A stretch of DNA of 64,000 bases from Pegea sp. RAD2-039 (GCA_034620365.1 JAQGEQ010000061.1:62001-126000), one strand, 5' to 3'. Shown: positions 40,740 to 53,457, counted from the first letter of the stretch. The notes: generated by a model not told the origin, from the letters alone. Numbers and translations: made by a program.

Positions 40740-41922
40740 TTACGCAAAAGTTGACGATAAAAAAAAACTGACTTGATCTGGTGCTTCCCTTCGATTTATA
40801 GCCATGTTTTCGTGATGGTCGCGATTGCGCGATCTCGCTGTGATTCGCTCCGTTGGGATTAGATCCGTTATAAGAGGTGAGAATTCTGGAAGAAGATTGC
40901 TGCTGCTGATGTTGATGCTGGAAGAAGATTCCGGGATGAGTTCTGAGGTGATAAAAAAGAAGCGACTAACTGGTTGCAAGTAAACTGGTTGTTGCATCAA
41001 ATCTGATCGCGAAGCGTTGCTGGTTGCCATGGGAACGAGATTCATTTCGCTGTTTCGCGTCACGTGAATCGAATTAGCACCAATCAACTGCTGCTGTTGT
41101 GTGACGTCATCATCGACAAAGTGCATCTGCTGATGTAGGAGTGACGTCATCTGTTTATCAGATGTCTCATTTGCATCTGATTGATGCATCAAGTTGACGA
41201 GCGCTTCTGACGTCACGACTTGAAGCGGCTCATACGAGGGCACTTGATGCTTGATCAAGTCCGAATGATCAGCTGAGGTTGAAAAGGACATCGCGTCACC
41301 AGATGATGACGTTTGATTTGTGACGTAGGGATTAGTTCCAAAGATAACAGGTGATGTGTTACTGATAAAATCACCACTTGATGGTTGAACCAGGGACAGT
41401 ATTGAGCTGGTCACGTCCATTTGAAGGTTGTCCTGTGAACAATCAGGTTAGTTTGGTGTCAGGACAACTTTCTTCAATTTTTATCGAAACACAAAGATAA
41501 AATGGCCGAAAATAAATGAAGAACTTTTGCATCGTTGGCAAGTGATGACGTCAGAGCTGAAATACTGATTCAAACTCGAAGATTTGTTTTGAACAATCAT
41601 CACCATACCAACCAAAAAAAAAGGGCCACGTCGAAAAGGCGTTGATGACGTCGTAGCAACGTCAACTCACTTGTTTGTGGTCCATCAGACTTTCCAGTCG
41701 ACCCATGTTTTCAGTACATGTCAATGAAGTTGATGACGTCGGCATCGTTTCCATGGCAACAGTTGCTACGGGTGATGACGAATGGTCGCTGTTGATTTCG
41801 AGTCGAGGGGGAGATAAGGAAAGTGCTGACGGTGATGACGTAGTTGATGATGGTACGAATGACGTCATCATGGTTGTCACGTGAGGTGATGACGTCACAA
41901 TCATCTCATGTTGATGTTGCAT
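40740..41922 (-). CDS. unrecognised Ser/Thr/Gln-rich protein, about 314 residues
   Basis: Two exons: 41922-41671 begins MQHQHEMIVTSSPHVTTMM, and 41432-40740 begins DNLQMDVTSSILSLVQPSSG and ends at a TAA. The product is low-complexity, rich in Ser, Thr, Gln, Met and Asp, with MHFVDDDVTQQQQLIGANSI and a basic patch ITARSRNRDHHENMAINRRE near the end. I see no DNA-binding or enzymatic domain. Composition resembles activation regions of transcription factors, but this is only a resemblance. Several CRE octamers lie inside the frame and encode MTSS, VTSS or DDV. A GTCAGT donor-like site 30 nt before the stop could lead to further exons. An upstream spliced exon with a CAA/CAG run (42,420-42,400) is also possible. 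Confidence 0.55.
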
Positions 41923-42099
41923 TCGTTTGTGGGAAGATTTTGATTTTAAATTGGGGAAAAAACAAAACGAAAAAAATCTGAAAAAAAACAAAACTGAAAA
42001 TAAAAACGCGACTCGAGAGTCACTGAAGCGTGAAATGACTCTATGATTTGTGTCACTTAAAAAAACAAAACGAAAGCCTGCCGACCCATGTGACGTCAC

Positions 42100-42480
42100 A
42101 CAGTAATTAAGACGCTAATAAGTCTGAATAAAAGCTAACTGCAAAAAATTAATTGACCGGAAAACATGCTGCAATAACCGCAAAGGGAAAAAACTTTTCC
42201 GATATACATCGCCATCTTGTTATCGTCAAATGTCGACTTGAAGACTAGCAAGTTAGTAACTGCAGTGTAAGATGCAGTTATCAGGTGAGTGAGCGAAAAA
42301 GGAGGGAGATGGGTTGGAAGCGCCCATAGTAGAAAAAAGAAAAAAATGAGAATGAGAAAGATTATTTAGAATTGAAGCTAATTCGGGCGCTTTATCACTG
42401 TTGTTGTTGTTGTTGCTGCTGATGCTAAAAAAAGATCAAGACACTGAAATGATCATGAAGAAAAAAAACTAAATAATAGG
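42100..42480 (-). promoter_or_regulatory. probable promoter/5' region of the Ser/Gln-rich gene, with YY1-type site
   Basis: CGCCATCTTG at 42210-42219 is the reverse complement of the YY1 core, common just downstream of animal start sites. A CAG/CAA run at about 42,396-42,425 follows a TTTTTTTAG acceptor on the minus strand, so a 5' exon may lie here. Confidence 0.35.
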
Positions 42481-45224
42481 CTGATGGATCTTAGTTAAAT
42501 TATATCTTTAAATCTTTGTTGTGATCCTACTGATTGATGGATTTGATGACGTTCTTCCCGTTTCTACATCATATTCAATATCCATAGATGACGTCATTAT
42601 AGATCTGACAGTTTTGCTGATTCAAGGATTTTTCTGGAAGTGATAAATTTTGGGAACCATTTTTACAAAATATTATTTCAACGAAAAACGATCAGGAGAT
42701 TTGGAAAAATTTTTGTTAATGAAGTTTCTTGTTCAGTTTTGTCTTTTTTATGTAACCATCAAATCATTTTTTATTAATTCATTTTCTATTTTGGTTAATT
42801 TAATTTTATCTTTCTCCTGATTTGCTTTTCAATCTTTTTCTAAGTTTGCCAAAAAAAGATTAAATGAAATTAGGAAAAAAAAGATTTTTACAAATTAGGT
42901 CTAAACTTGAAAAAAATTTTTTGCTCTAACAAAAATGTTAAAAGTTTCTTGTGTGGTTACCACGGTAACAACGATACTTCGAAACACGTCATAATTTGGC
43001 AGAGTATTCAAGTATTATGAAATGTTCTGAAAATTATAAATTCTTCTATTTTCAATAGCTTACAAAAATATGATTTCTGAAAAAATTTGATTAAGGAACT
43101 ATCTGCATGGATTTCGGACATTTAGACTATCTAAGAAGAAAGCAAGTGAAATGTCAATTAGATAAATATATCAAATTTAATAAATTCGAATTTCGAAAAT
43201 TAACATTGTTATGCTCTAATGATTTTTGTTGCTAGGCAACAAAAAAGAAGATAATTGAAAAGAAGTGGTTGAAAAAATTTAATCTTTAAATTCTATTTTA
43301 AAAAGAGGATTAATCAAAGAAAAAAGTATTAAAATATCAAATAAAAGATAAATAAATGATTTCATAAAAACAGTTACATCTACATGTTTCCATGACAACG
43401 TCTAGACATGGTCAAACTTTTTATTGAGTCTTTTCATTTTCAAACTCATCCAATCGTAATTTGAGATGTTCTTTGATAGAAGAGATACCAAATAAATTAT
43501 TTACTTAAAACATTTTTTAACATGATTTAAAGTTTCTTTTATAAAGTTAATATTTATCAAGATACTCAAATATATCAATTGCTGAAAATAAATGCAATAA
43601 AAATAAATAAACTCTTTGATTACGGATTTATTTTCCAGGTAGAATGTAAATAGCAGAATGATTATGTTATAATATCACGACATTTCCAAATTGTTTATTT
43701 TTTGAAAAAAATATAAAAAAACAAATAAAAAAGATATGAGATAATTAACATTTATTCTTAGAATATATTACTATCTAAAAGAGATAAAATTAGAAGTTCA
43801 ATTCTATTCATTATCACAGCTTTGAATTATATAAGAGCTTACTAAGAGATGGTGCAATAAAAGAAGATTTTCGAAAAGTATTATTTGACTATTTTACAAA
43901 ATATTTAAAGAACGTTTTTGTTCGCTTATTTTAACAAAAGTTGATATTTTCTTCGAACATATCGTCAAATTAGAATACAAGTTTTTTTAATATGAACTTT
44001 GTAATGGATTTATAGTGTTAAACTACTGAAATCAGCATGTGTAATAGCTATTTGTTCATTTATTTGTCTTTTGGTTATTGTATAAAGCATTTGAAATCTT
44101 TACAAGTTCATTCTTTAACGTTTATAAGACCTTATTTGATTTGTCATACAAAAATTAGTTTAAAAGAAGCTAGTTGATTGCTTATCTCACTATTAAATAT
44201 ACTGCTATTTAAAAATATTAATTAAAACTAGTCAGTTTTTCATTCGTATCAAAATTATTTTTACTTTTACTTATAAATAGTCTTTAATTTCTATAAACCG
44301 GTATAATTTCCAAAAAACTAACATTTTTTGTGCATAATTTTAAATTGTTTTCTGAATAAATTGTTAATTAAGCAGCAAATAGGTCTATATTTCAAATATT
44401 ACAGAATGCTTCTCAATCAAAATTTTGAAAAATATTTTTATGATAAGAAGAATTTACCTAAAACTTACATAAAAGTAAGAATATAGTTTTAGCGTCACCT
44501 AGCGGAACATAACTATCTGTAATCAAAAATTTTACTAGGTTTCTTATTTTTTAGTATTTTGGATAATTATCTTTTAAAATGATTACTTTTGATATAACGT
44601 TTGCGTGAAGAAACTGCAATAACTTATCAAATTGTTATGCTTTTTTAAGTCTGTAAAAATAAAAGTACTTAAAAATGTTTCAAGCTAAAAAACACTCTTT
44701 ATAATATAAACTGTAATTAGTCACAGATGATAAAGTTGTTATAAGAAAGATTAAAAATAGTTTAAAAAAACTATCCTTTTGCTGATAACCTTGCTCATGA
44801 GCTTTAAATATTCAAAATCTCAATCAAGCTTGTACTTTGATTAGATGAAATAGTATTGAAAGTAATATAAAGTTGCAGTTTTTTATAATTTATAAACGTT
44901 TGTCTTATTTCTGTTTGGTTAGTTATTTTATGGCAAGTTAGAAAGTTTTTATAATTAAAATTGTTCAATTTAAAATTAAATATTAATAATGCAAAACAAT
45001 TTATTGGATTATATTTTGAATTATACTTCCATCGGTTCCTTTTAACAATCAATTCTCAAATTCAATTTTACTGTTTTTATTCAAGAATTTGAAATACGTG
45101 GGGTTTGAACTTTTTAGGTACAATATACAACTAATCAATATTAACAAAGTTGTCAAGACGGCTTACTCCTTAACAACTCATAATTGCTATATACAATTTA
45201 TTTCATTTCTTTCTTAATTTATCT
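42481..45224. other. AT-rich intergenic DNA
   Basis: No gene. It holds one CRE near 42,591 and two X-box-like palindromes (GTTACCACGGTAAC at 42956-42969, GTTGCTAGGCAAC at 43228-43240), then long A/T-rich DNA. An 82-codon minus-strand frame at 44804-45052 is low complexity and is not called. Confidence 0.5.
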
Positions 45225-45424
45225 CTTCAACAACTTGACTCCAAGGATGAACTTGAAGGCTACATGATAGAGTTTTATCGCTCAAATAATTAAATAAAAA
45301 ACCATTTTAGTGGTGGAGTTGCTCGATATGTACTGTACCCAAGTTACTGTATATCAGTTCGCAAGTTTAATGTTTTTCCATATTTAGTCTCAATTTGCAT
45401 CAAATCAACTGCTTATTTTGATTT
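45225..45424 (+). mobile_element. probable LINE endonuclease remnant
   Basis: The frame reads DELEGYMIEFYRSNN, one stop, then KNHFSGGVARYVLYPSYCIS. This fits the segment of AP-type LINE endonucleases with an Arg-bearing loop followed by a GGV-A-YV strand. It is short and isolated in AT-rich DNA, so decayed. Clade unresolved. Confidence 0.4.
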
Positions 45425-46801
45425 TTGTTTATAGCTAAATGTCTTGCTCTAAGTATCCTTTTAGTTGGTTAAACATTAGACATTTTTTATCATGCTACTT
45501 AAATCAGATGTAAGTAATTCGTTGAACATATTGTGAACATTTAAACTTGTTTATTAGCAATTGCTGTTTGCAATTTTCAAATTAGTAATTGCATTTTAGT
45601 TTTTGTTATTCAACTTTTTATTGTAAATGTTTTAACATCATGCATAAATAATATATTGTTTATTAATTAGTTATCTAATACATATATTTATAAATTATTG
45701 AATATCTGTAATATATTTTTTCTTGAATCTAAATACTTTGAAAATTATTATTTTAGTTTCTTATCTAAATTATGCGAATATTTTACTGACAATTATTAAA
45801 ATATTTAAAATAATTTCTATGGACGATATAATATTTTTATATACAAATTTAGTTTAACAAAGATGAAATAATGTAACATTTATTTAATCAGGTGATTTTC
45901 TATAAATAATTATGAAATTTTTCTTGGTTAAATCTTTGTAGTAATTTTTTTATTTAATAATGTAATAAACTATTTCATTTCGAAAAAAATATTTCTTACA
46001 AATAGTTTGATTGTCACCTATAAATTTTTTTAGCTTCAATAACATAATTTATTATTAAAATATTGTTTATGATAGATAAACTCAAATATGCTTTATCTAC
46101 TAAAAAGTAAAGTTCATTTATAAAGTTGATTTTTATCATTTAAGAAATTCTTTTCAATTTAAGTAAATAATTTTTAAAATGTAGATAATAAAAGAATAAC
46201 ATTTTCTTAGTAGACTGATAATGCAAATTCATAAATAAATAAAAACAATTTTTTAACTATTCAATCCTAACATGAATTGTTTGTTTAAAAGTTCTATTAA
46301 TTAAATTATTAATTATCTCTTAACTTTTTTGTCAGATTTTATTATATTTTTATAATTTTTTCTTTGCTAATGTATATTTAATTATCTCAATTATAGTAAT
46401 AGTATTTTGTTGTGTTATTGAATGCTTAATAAATAATAGTAAAATTGTTCAGCAAATTGTTTTCTTGTAAATCTTAAGTTTAAGTTTTTTGATGAAATTC
46501 GTAATAACAATTTTTTCTAATGATTATTATAAATATATTTTTCTAAATAACAATCTATAAGTTTCAACATAATTAGATATAAAATATATTTTTTTCTAAT
46601 TATAGTTTAATAGTCTTTGATTAAACCCGATTTAAATTTAAATAATAACAAATTTTATATTTTGTTTTTATACAAAAATGTAATATGTGAATCCAACTTT
46701 GTTTTTAATGTATGATTCTTTCACAGTTTAAGAGCCTAAATTGAGTCTTTTACTTTGAAGCTTTACATAATTTTTGTAATTTTGAAAAAGAGTTTCTAAA
46801 A
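45425..46801. other. AT-rich DNA upstream of macoilin
   Basis: No gene seen. A TTCTTTCACAG acceptor-like site ends at 46,726, 75 nt before the macoilin start, so the 5' UTR may be spliced. Confidence 0.5.
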
Positions 46802-49800
46802 ATGAAACGTAGAACAGGTAACTGTGATAGTGGAAAGCCTCCAAGGCGTCAAAGTAAGAAAACTGCGAAGTTTGATTCAGTATATGGAAGGTTTGTCAAT
46901 TATTAGATTCTATTATCTTTCATATTTATCTTGATATTTTTTATGTCTTGTTTAATCTATTAAATAATCAGATGTTATGCATATTGAAATTAATTAAGTT
47001 AAAGATAACAATTTTATAATGTTAACTAATCTGATTATATTTAGATCAAAATCATTATTTTAATTACTAAGATCTATTAATTATATATAAAATTGAATAA
47101 AATATTTCATGAATTTAATTTGTTTTTGTGAAATAAAATTATCAAAGAATTTAATTAGTATAAAGTAATTAGATGTAATAATTGACATGATATTTATGAT
47201 TAGATTTATTTTGAAAAGAAATATGAAATGATTAGCAACATCTACTTATGATGGTACTTAACAATTTCATTGTCTAGTTCAATTTCTTTTCTAGTTCCTA
47301 CATTTATATCAAGTTTTTTCTTATCTGGGTTTTCATTCTATCTGCTGATTTCATTTTGGAGTTTCGATTTGAATATTTGTGGCCGCTTTGGCTCCTTATT
47401 CAAAGCTGTTTTGAGACCTTTAAATGCCAGGGCTTGGTCAGTATCACAACTTATCAAGACTTGATGTTGAAAATATGATTTTCGTATGTAGGTTTATTCA
47501 ATGTTTTTTGTTTGTGTTGCAATTACGTCGGATACCATCTGTTTTCTATTTATACCTATTCAATGGCTTTTCTTTATGGCAAGCACCTATGTTTGGATCC
47601 ACTATGTGTGGCATACAGGTAAGTAGCTACTTGTACTCACCTACAATCTAAAATGAATCTATCTATAGAAAAAGGTCTCTGCTTGCCTACTATTCTTCTG
47701 TGGCTAGTATTCATGTATGTGGAAGCTACTTTAAGGTTAAAAGACTTGCACAATAATCCTTTTAATATCGAATTATGTCGACCATTCGCAGCTCACTGGT
47801 TAGTTTAAGACCTCCACTTTTAATCGTCTTCTTAATCTGATCTTTTTCAGTATTGGCCATCCTTTTGTTACGTTAGGAATCGGTTTTAAGAGTTATGTGT
47901 GTTATCGGTTAAGGTTGAGGACACAACGACAGATACAAACTGAAAACAACTTTTATTATGAACTTTTAAAAGGTTCCTTACCATCACCTCCCCAGCAAGT
48001 CCCGCAGTTAGCAATTACCGACAAAGAAAAAAGTTCGTCTCACGTCCCACAACAATTTCATTAAATTCCAAATTTACTAAAAGTTTTTATTTTCTGAGAA
48101 TACGTCATCACTTATGACGTCATTTATGAAAGTCTCCTGTTGTAGGTGAGACTCCGATATCAAACGGCGGAGCTCATATTACGTCATCAAAACGTCCCAA
48201 CGACAAACGTCATCAAGAAGTCATTGGTTAGTCGGCTGCTTCTCGCGTTCTGTGTGACGTCATCAGTCGTTGACTTTCATAGAGACGTCACGTCATCAAA
48301 CGTCGCCGCCTACGTCATCAACAACGAAGAAAAGTTCGGGAAAATCATCTTCAAATAAATCAGCAGTGACGTCATCAGTGTTGAATTCTCAAAGTCGTCG
48401 TTATAACAACCATAGCTCATCAGATCATGACGTCATCAGCACAACATCTTCAAAAAAGAAGACTGCGTCACGAAGATCGACGTCACAATCATCGACGTCA
48501 TCAGATCTTCACACATCACCAATAGTACGTCATCAGTGACATCATACCTTGTAGTCACGTGACGTCATGTTTGCAGCAAAACGGCGGCAATCGCAAATCA
48601 AATTCGCCTAAAAACTCCAAACAAAGCAAAACGGAGCAGTCGGGTAACCATGGTGACGAAAAGACGCGACGTATTAAAGATGCGCCGTTGCCGAATGCGT
48701 TGACATCACTAACAAATGGTCACGTGAATCACAGCGAAGTGACGAAAGTGGAACTGATTTCCGCGCAGAGGTTAGGACCACCACCGTCACGTGCGCGCGT
48801 TTGTGACGTTGTGATCGCGCGTAGTGTGATCGAGAAGCTGGAAGGAACAATTACAAAGTTGTCGGCCGAGTTGATTCAATTACGAAGAAGCGAAAGAGAC
48901 TCGAAGTGTAAGATCGAGAGCGTGACGTATTTAGAAAGATCGATGAGAAGTGATCTAAAGAAGTTGAAAGAAGAAAATGAATCCTTACAGATGAAGTGAG
49001 TCTCTTGAATCAGTAGGGATCAAATGAGGATCATTTGGATGTTGCAGATATCATAACTTGTTCAACGGAAAGCAAAAAGATAAATTAAGTCTTCAGAGTT
49101 TAGAGAAGAGATTAAAACTGGAAGTTGAAAATCGTGCAAACGCTGAAAAGATGTTACAAGACGAAATCAAGCGGAGTCGAGAAGAGCAGGAGTCGATGAA
49201 GAGTGCTGCAGCTGTTACATCCAAGTATGACGTCATCACTTATCATGTATAAGTGACGCGCGTTCGGTTGCTAGGGAACGGGAAGAATATGAAGAGTTAC
49301 GGAAAAGGAAGCAGGAATTAGAAGGTGAAGTTGCCTCGGTGTCTGGTCGTCTACAACAGAAGGATCGCGACTTCGATCAACTAAAAACGGAAGTAACGGT
49401 GAGTGATGACGTCACTTACACTCAGTTGATTCATCGCCGGTCGCTTAGCAACTACAGCTACGCGAGAAGTCGGTGAAGGAATCGGAAACTTTGATGTCAG
49501 CGTTAGAAGCAATGCAAGAGAAGAACGCGATGTTGGAGAACTCGTTGAGCGCGGAAACAAAAATCAAGCTCGACCTCTTCTCGGCTCTTGGAGATGCAAA
49601 ACGTCAATTAGAGATCACTCACCGTAAGTAGATGATGTCGAGACGCAGTGACGTCATCACCGCTTTATTTGCAGGTTTGATTTTGAAGCGCGATTCGGAA
49701 ATCGCTGATTTGAAATCGCGAATGACAGATATCGTTTCAGTGATGCCAAATTCATGTGTGAGGCCCTCTACCCCTCACTATTCAACTCCATTTCTTGAAA

Positions 49801-50018
49801 AGTCGCCTATTGTGAGGATGGCTGCTAATCAGGCTGAATTTCAGGGCACTTACTGCCACCCTCAACGAACTGCTGTTCCAACTCAACTAGCTGCCCCAGC
49901 TCAAATGGTTCCAACCCATAATCAGATAGGTGTGGACCAGGGAGCCATGGTCAACCATCTACATTCGATCCACATTGATCCAGCTCTTTTGTACGCGCCT
50001 ACAACTTCAGCCCACTAG
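46802..50018 (+). CDS. MACO1: macoilin (ER multipass and coiled-coil protein)
   Basis: Endoplasmic-reticulum membrane protein known for roles in neuronal excitability. It begins MKRRTGNCDSGKPPRRQSKK (46802-46890). Exon 2 (47295-47436) gives YIKFFLIWVFILSADFILEF. Exon 3 (47492-47618) gives FFVCVAITSDTICFLFIPIQ and WLFFMASTYVWIHYVWHT. Exon 4 (47669-47798) gives LCLPTILLWLVFMYVEATLR. Exon 5 begins IGHPFVTLGIGFKSYVCYRL. These are the transmembrane segments. A Ser-rich linker (48.1-48.7 kb) follows, then coiled coil (VIEKLEGTITKLSAELIQLR; MRSDLKKLKEENESL). The diagnostic C-terminal block is LENSLSAETKIKLDLFSALG, DAKRQLEITH, DSEIADLKSRM. About 11 exons. Mini-introns from 48.1 kb on carry CRE, X-box and E-box palindromes, while the first exons and their introns lack them. 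The exon 5 to 6 join is uncertain. Confidence 0.95.
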
Positions 50019-50064
50019 GAGGCGCAAGTGTTTGTGTGTTACGTCATCGGAACCTGACGTCATC
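48116..50064. promoter_or_regulatory. CRE/X-box/E-box cluster in macoilin introns
   Basis: About nine TGACGTCA octamers (near 48,116; 48,256; 48,368; 48,428; 48,562; 49,228; 49,407; 49,650; 50,056). Most lie in the mini-introns, with two in the Ser-rich exon. Intron-borne X-boxes include GGTTGCTAGGGAAC near 49,263 and GTCGCTTAGCAAC near 49,440. An E-box GTCACGTGACGTCA fuses with a CRE near 48,555. Confidence 0.8.
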
Positions 50065-52282
50065 ATTGTTATTGTTGTTCTCAAATTTTCTGTAACTCTT
50101 CGGTAACTTTCCGACATTTAAACTTTTTCCTGTGGATTTTTACTTAATATTCAACAAAACTTACATCATCATCATCATCATCAGATCTATTTTATCCGTT
50201 TTTATCTCTCTTCCCACAAGCTTTTATCATTTTAGATTTTATTTTTATTTTTGTGCTGTTTTTTATATCTTGAAAACTCAACAAGACCAATATTTGGTGA
50301 CAAATCCAATAAAATTTAACTCAGTATTAAAGAATAAAATATAAACTTCTTATTAGATTGGTTCTAGTTCCTATCATCAAATTTTTGTGCATCGCTCTAA
50401 TGTCACATCATCACCTGCGTTACTTCATGACACTTGTTGATATCAGCAAACAACAAATTTAGGTGAACTGGAACTTTTCATCAACTGTTATCCCAACAGA
50501 CATCTAAACCATCTCAAACAGTTTATTGGTCAAATTTGTGTTTCTTTTAATATATGTGATGACGTTATTGAAAGATGGTGTTAAAATAACAACAAACACA
50601 ACAAGCAAACATTTTGTCTTTTGTTTATTAAAAACTAGCTATCGAAGAATCTTTCAAACAAGAAATTGATTCTTACTTGAGATACAACTGAAAAATAATT
50701 AAAACAATACATCAAAAACTTATTTGTAAAATATTTGCGGAATCATTTAAACAGATGCTTCTCATGCTTTTCATCAGCCTTAAAAGTAGCTTGATCATTT
50801 CACTATCAAAAAAAAGTTATAAAAATAACTGAGTTGTCAGAGATTTAAAAAAGTAAATTTGCTTGAAAAGAAGGTTTGATTCTTAGTGCTAAAAGTCTGT
50901 ATAAGAGGAGACACAATACAGTCTACAAAAGCTGTTTCAGATGTTTGTCAGTTTAATAACTGCGATGTTAGTCTTTATTTTGATGATTTCACTAACAAAT
51001 AACTCACACTTTAATGTCGACAAAATACGCAAGCGGTCTACAAAAAGTTCGAAATTAAAACGAGATATTTTCCACTTCAAAGCTTGACAGATCTTTAATA
51101 TGAAATATAATTTAAGCTCAAAATCTGATTGTTTATTTAAAAATTCCAAATGAAAAGTTATTGATATTGTTTTAAAATTTTAAAGCTATGTTGTAGGTAT
51201 TATTATGAGTTAAAACTTTACTACGACTATCAGTCTTTCAACGATAGAATTTCATATTTTTTTAACTCAACTCAAATTTATTCAGTTTGTCAAATATTCA
51301 AGAAAAATTAAATAATTTTATATATATTGTTTGTTATAATCAACATTTTATATTCTATTTTGTTATTTAGTATATTATTAGTCTCGTGTATCTTTAATAA
51401 AAGTCCATTTTATCCAGTCAAAAAATAATTTCTGTAGGGCTTAACATTGTATTGGAAGTAAATAGGAAAAAGCAAAGAGGCGGGACACCTTTCTTTTATG
51501 AAATTTTGAATATTTGCAAATATTGTATTAAATGAAAGCTTAATCAGATCCTTGTTAATATCATATTTTCTTCTTTTGTTAAGAAGTGACTCTTGTGAAG
51601 GTGGTTTATTCTGTAGGAAAGAAATTGTTTGTCAACCATTAAACTAAATATATATAAGAAAATTATTAACTTAATGATAATTGATTCACAAATAATTGTT
51701 ATTTATGATAATAATCAATTTTTTAACATCGCAAGTTTTTTATTTCTTAATAATCACTTCTAAGTATCCTGTTCCTTTTTAATCAAATATTATTGTAATA
51801 AAACTATTCTATTTTTTGAAATATTTTTTTCAGATTTGAGTTTTAAAACAATTTTAATATTAAATATTATTTAGAATATTTTGAACTTATATTTATTCTC
51901 TGATAATTGTATATAAGTAGATAAAAATTATAAATTTATAGTATGTAGTAAAATAGTTCATTAATATTTTTTATAATAATTTTATAGTTATAATCAAAAT
52001 AGTTTATATTTGAAAGCTACATTAACATTTCATAAATTCAATGAATTACTAAAAATCTACCAAATAAAATTATTATAAATTATATTTTTCAATATATTTC
52101 TGTTTACTTTTAAGATAAACTTATAAAAAAACTACTTTGTGACTATTTCAAATATTCAAATTTCAATAGCCAGCAATTTACATAAAGTTTTTTTTTTAAT
52201 ATTTTTTTAACTTCTAATTTTAGACTGAAAATTTACTTAAAGTAAAACTTGTTAAGTTCAGAACTCTCTCAAGAATTACAAA
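50019..52282. other. AT-rich intergenic DNA
   Basis: No gene. The left end is the macoilin 3' region with a (CAT)n stretch near 50,164-50,180. Two acceptor-like sites lie before TAF10 (TTTTAG about 60 nt and TTCAG about 22 nt upstream of the ATG). A 70-codon minus-strand frame at 50937-51149 has no recognisable content. Confidence 0.5.
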
Positions 52283-52853
52283 ATGAATGGGACTCAGTTT
52301 AAAAAGGAGGTCAATACAGAAGCTGAAGATGAAATTGCTCCTATTGTTGATGATCAACAACTTCTATTACTATTACAACAACTAGAAACCTACACTCCTA
52401 CTGTGAGTGATTTGTATAAACATTCAGATATTTTCATAAAAAATTTACTTTATTAGAAAAAAATTAAAAGAAATTATTTTCAGATTCCTGATCAGGTTAC
52501 TGAACATTATCTCAACAAAGCAGGTATGAACACTGAAGACACAAGAATGTAAGGAAAATATTTTGGATTTGAAGTTGTGTTAAGACTGATGTTTTTAGAG
52601 TTCGTTTGGTCTCATTGGCTGGTCAGAAATTTCTTTCAGACATTCTAATTGATGCTTGGAGGTTGAGTAAGTTGAAGACTTCATCTCAAACTTCAAGGTC
52701 AGCGAAAAATAAAGAAAAGAGGTGAAAGAGTTAGATGATGTTGGACAGAAATTAGAAGTGGTTTGTTTCAGGGCTTTACTTATCGTTGAAGATGTTGCTT
52801 CTGCTCTAGCTGAACGAGGAATTACCTTGCGTCGTGCCCCCTATCATTCTTAA
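52283..52853 (+). CDS. TAF10: TFIID/SAGA subunit TAF10
   Basis: Histone-fold subunit shared by TFIID and SAGA. Four exons: 52283-52402, 52484-52548, 52599-52721, 52772-52853. The acidic N-terminus is short compared with vertebrates. The histone fold begins LETYTPTIPDQVTEHYLNKA, continues DTRIVRLVSLAGQKFLSDIL, IDAWRLSK, a Ser/Lys linker SRSAKNKEKR, and LLIVEDVASALAERGITLRR, ending APYHS. The LETYTPTIPD and ALxERGIxxRRxPY signatures are characteristic. About 129 residues, near the minimal length of the family core. The gene is convergent with the colipase-like gene 200 bp away. Confidence 0.93.
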
Positions 52854-53052
52854 GTTGTAACGTAATTGTGTGATGCTGTAGTTGATGGTGACGTCATTTT
52901 TGTTGAGCTTTGATCACTTTCTTAGCTGTGTGTGACGTCATATCACAAGTGACGTCATCTTCAACTTTTCTACTTTTCGTAATAAATTCGTTTTTTGAAA
53001 AATGATGAAAAAACAAACAAAAGTTTTGAGAAGTTTTTATTAATTGATGAAA
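52854..53052. promoter_or_regulatory. 3' spacer with three CREs
   Basis: Three TGACGTCA octamers within about 70 bp (near 52,891; 52,934; 52,953) between the convergent stops of TAF10 and the colipase-like gene, i.e. in 3' UTR or spacer rather than a promoter. Confidence 0.7.
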
Positions 53053-53457
53053 TTAGTTGTACGGGTCCACACAATACTTGTTACCATCTGATAACTTCTT
53101 ACAGTCCAGTCCCATCTCACATGGACAGTAAGTATAAACGTCCCATATACCCTGAGACAATTTGATTTAGTTAAAATGGTCGACCATGACCCACAAACTC
53201 ACGTCTCCTTGACATAAACCACCTTCAGATGTATATGCCTGGCATCTGGCAATTTCTAAGAATTGATCTTTTTGACAACACCAACTATTACACTGATCAC
53301 CTTCTATACATAACTCTCCATTTTCCTAAAGTTAATCAAATTACATATTGATTAAAAACAACTACAACCTCACCAGTCCAAAAATATCGAAGTTCACTTC
53401 CGGTCGCACTGAAACAAACAGAAGCAACAAAACAAGAAACCAAAACTCTGTCCTCAT
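53053..53457 (-). CDS. secreted colipase-like cysteine-rich protein
   Basis: Three exons: 53457-53374, 53325-53203, 53151-53053; 101 residues. The ATG at 53457 opens a clear signal peptide, MRTEFWFLVLLLLFVSV. The mature part begins near VNFDIFGLENGELC and carries ten cysteines: CIEGDQCNSWCCQKDQ, ARCQAYTSEGGLC, YTYCPCEMGLDC, NKYC. The ENGELC start, QCxSxCC, ARC and CPCExGL blocks line up with vertebrate pancreatic colipase. Colipase, Dickkopf and prokineticin share this fold, and the motifs fit colipase best. A digestive lipase cofactor or a signalling ligand are both possible, so I give no symbol. Both exon junctions keep the frame. Confidence 0.85.

Noticed and set aside
40942-40970. 28-nt GT...AG segment in the Ser/Gln-rich gene as an intron
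   Set aside because: Reading straight through keeps the frame open for a further 67 codons, while removing it brings a stop after 25 codons; 28 nt is also too short.
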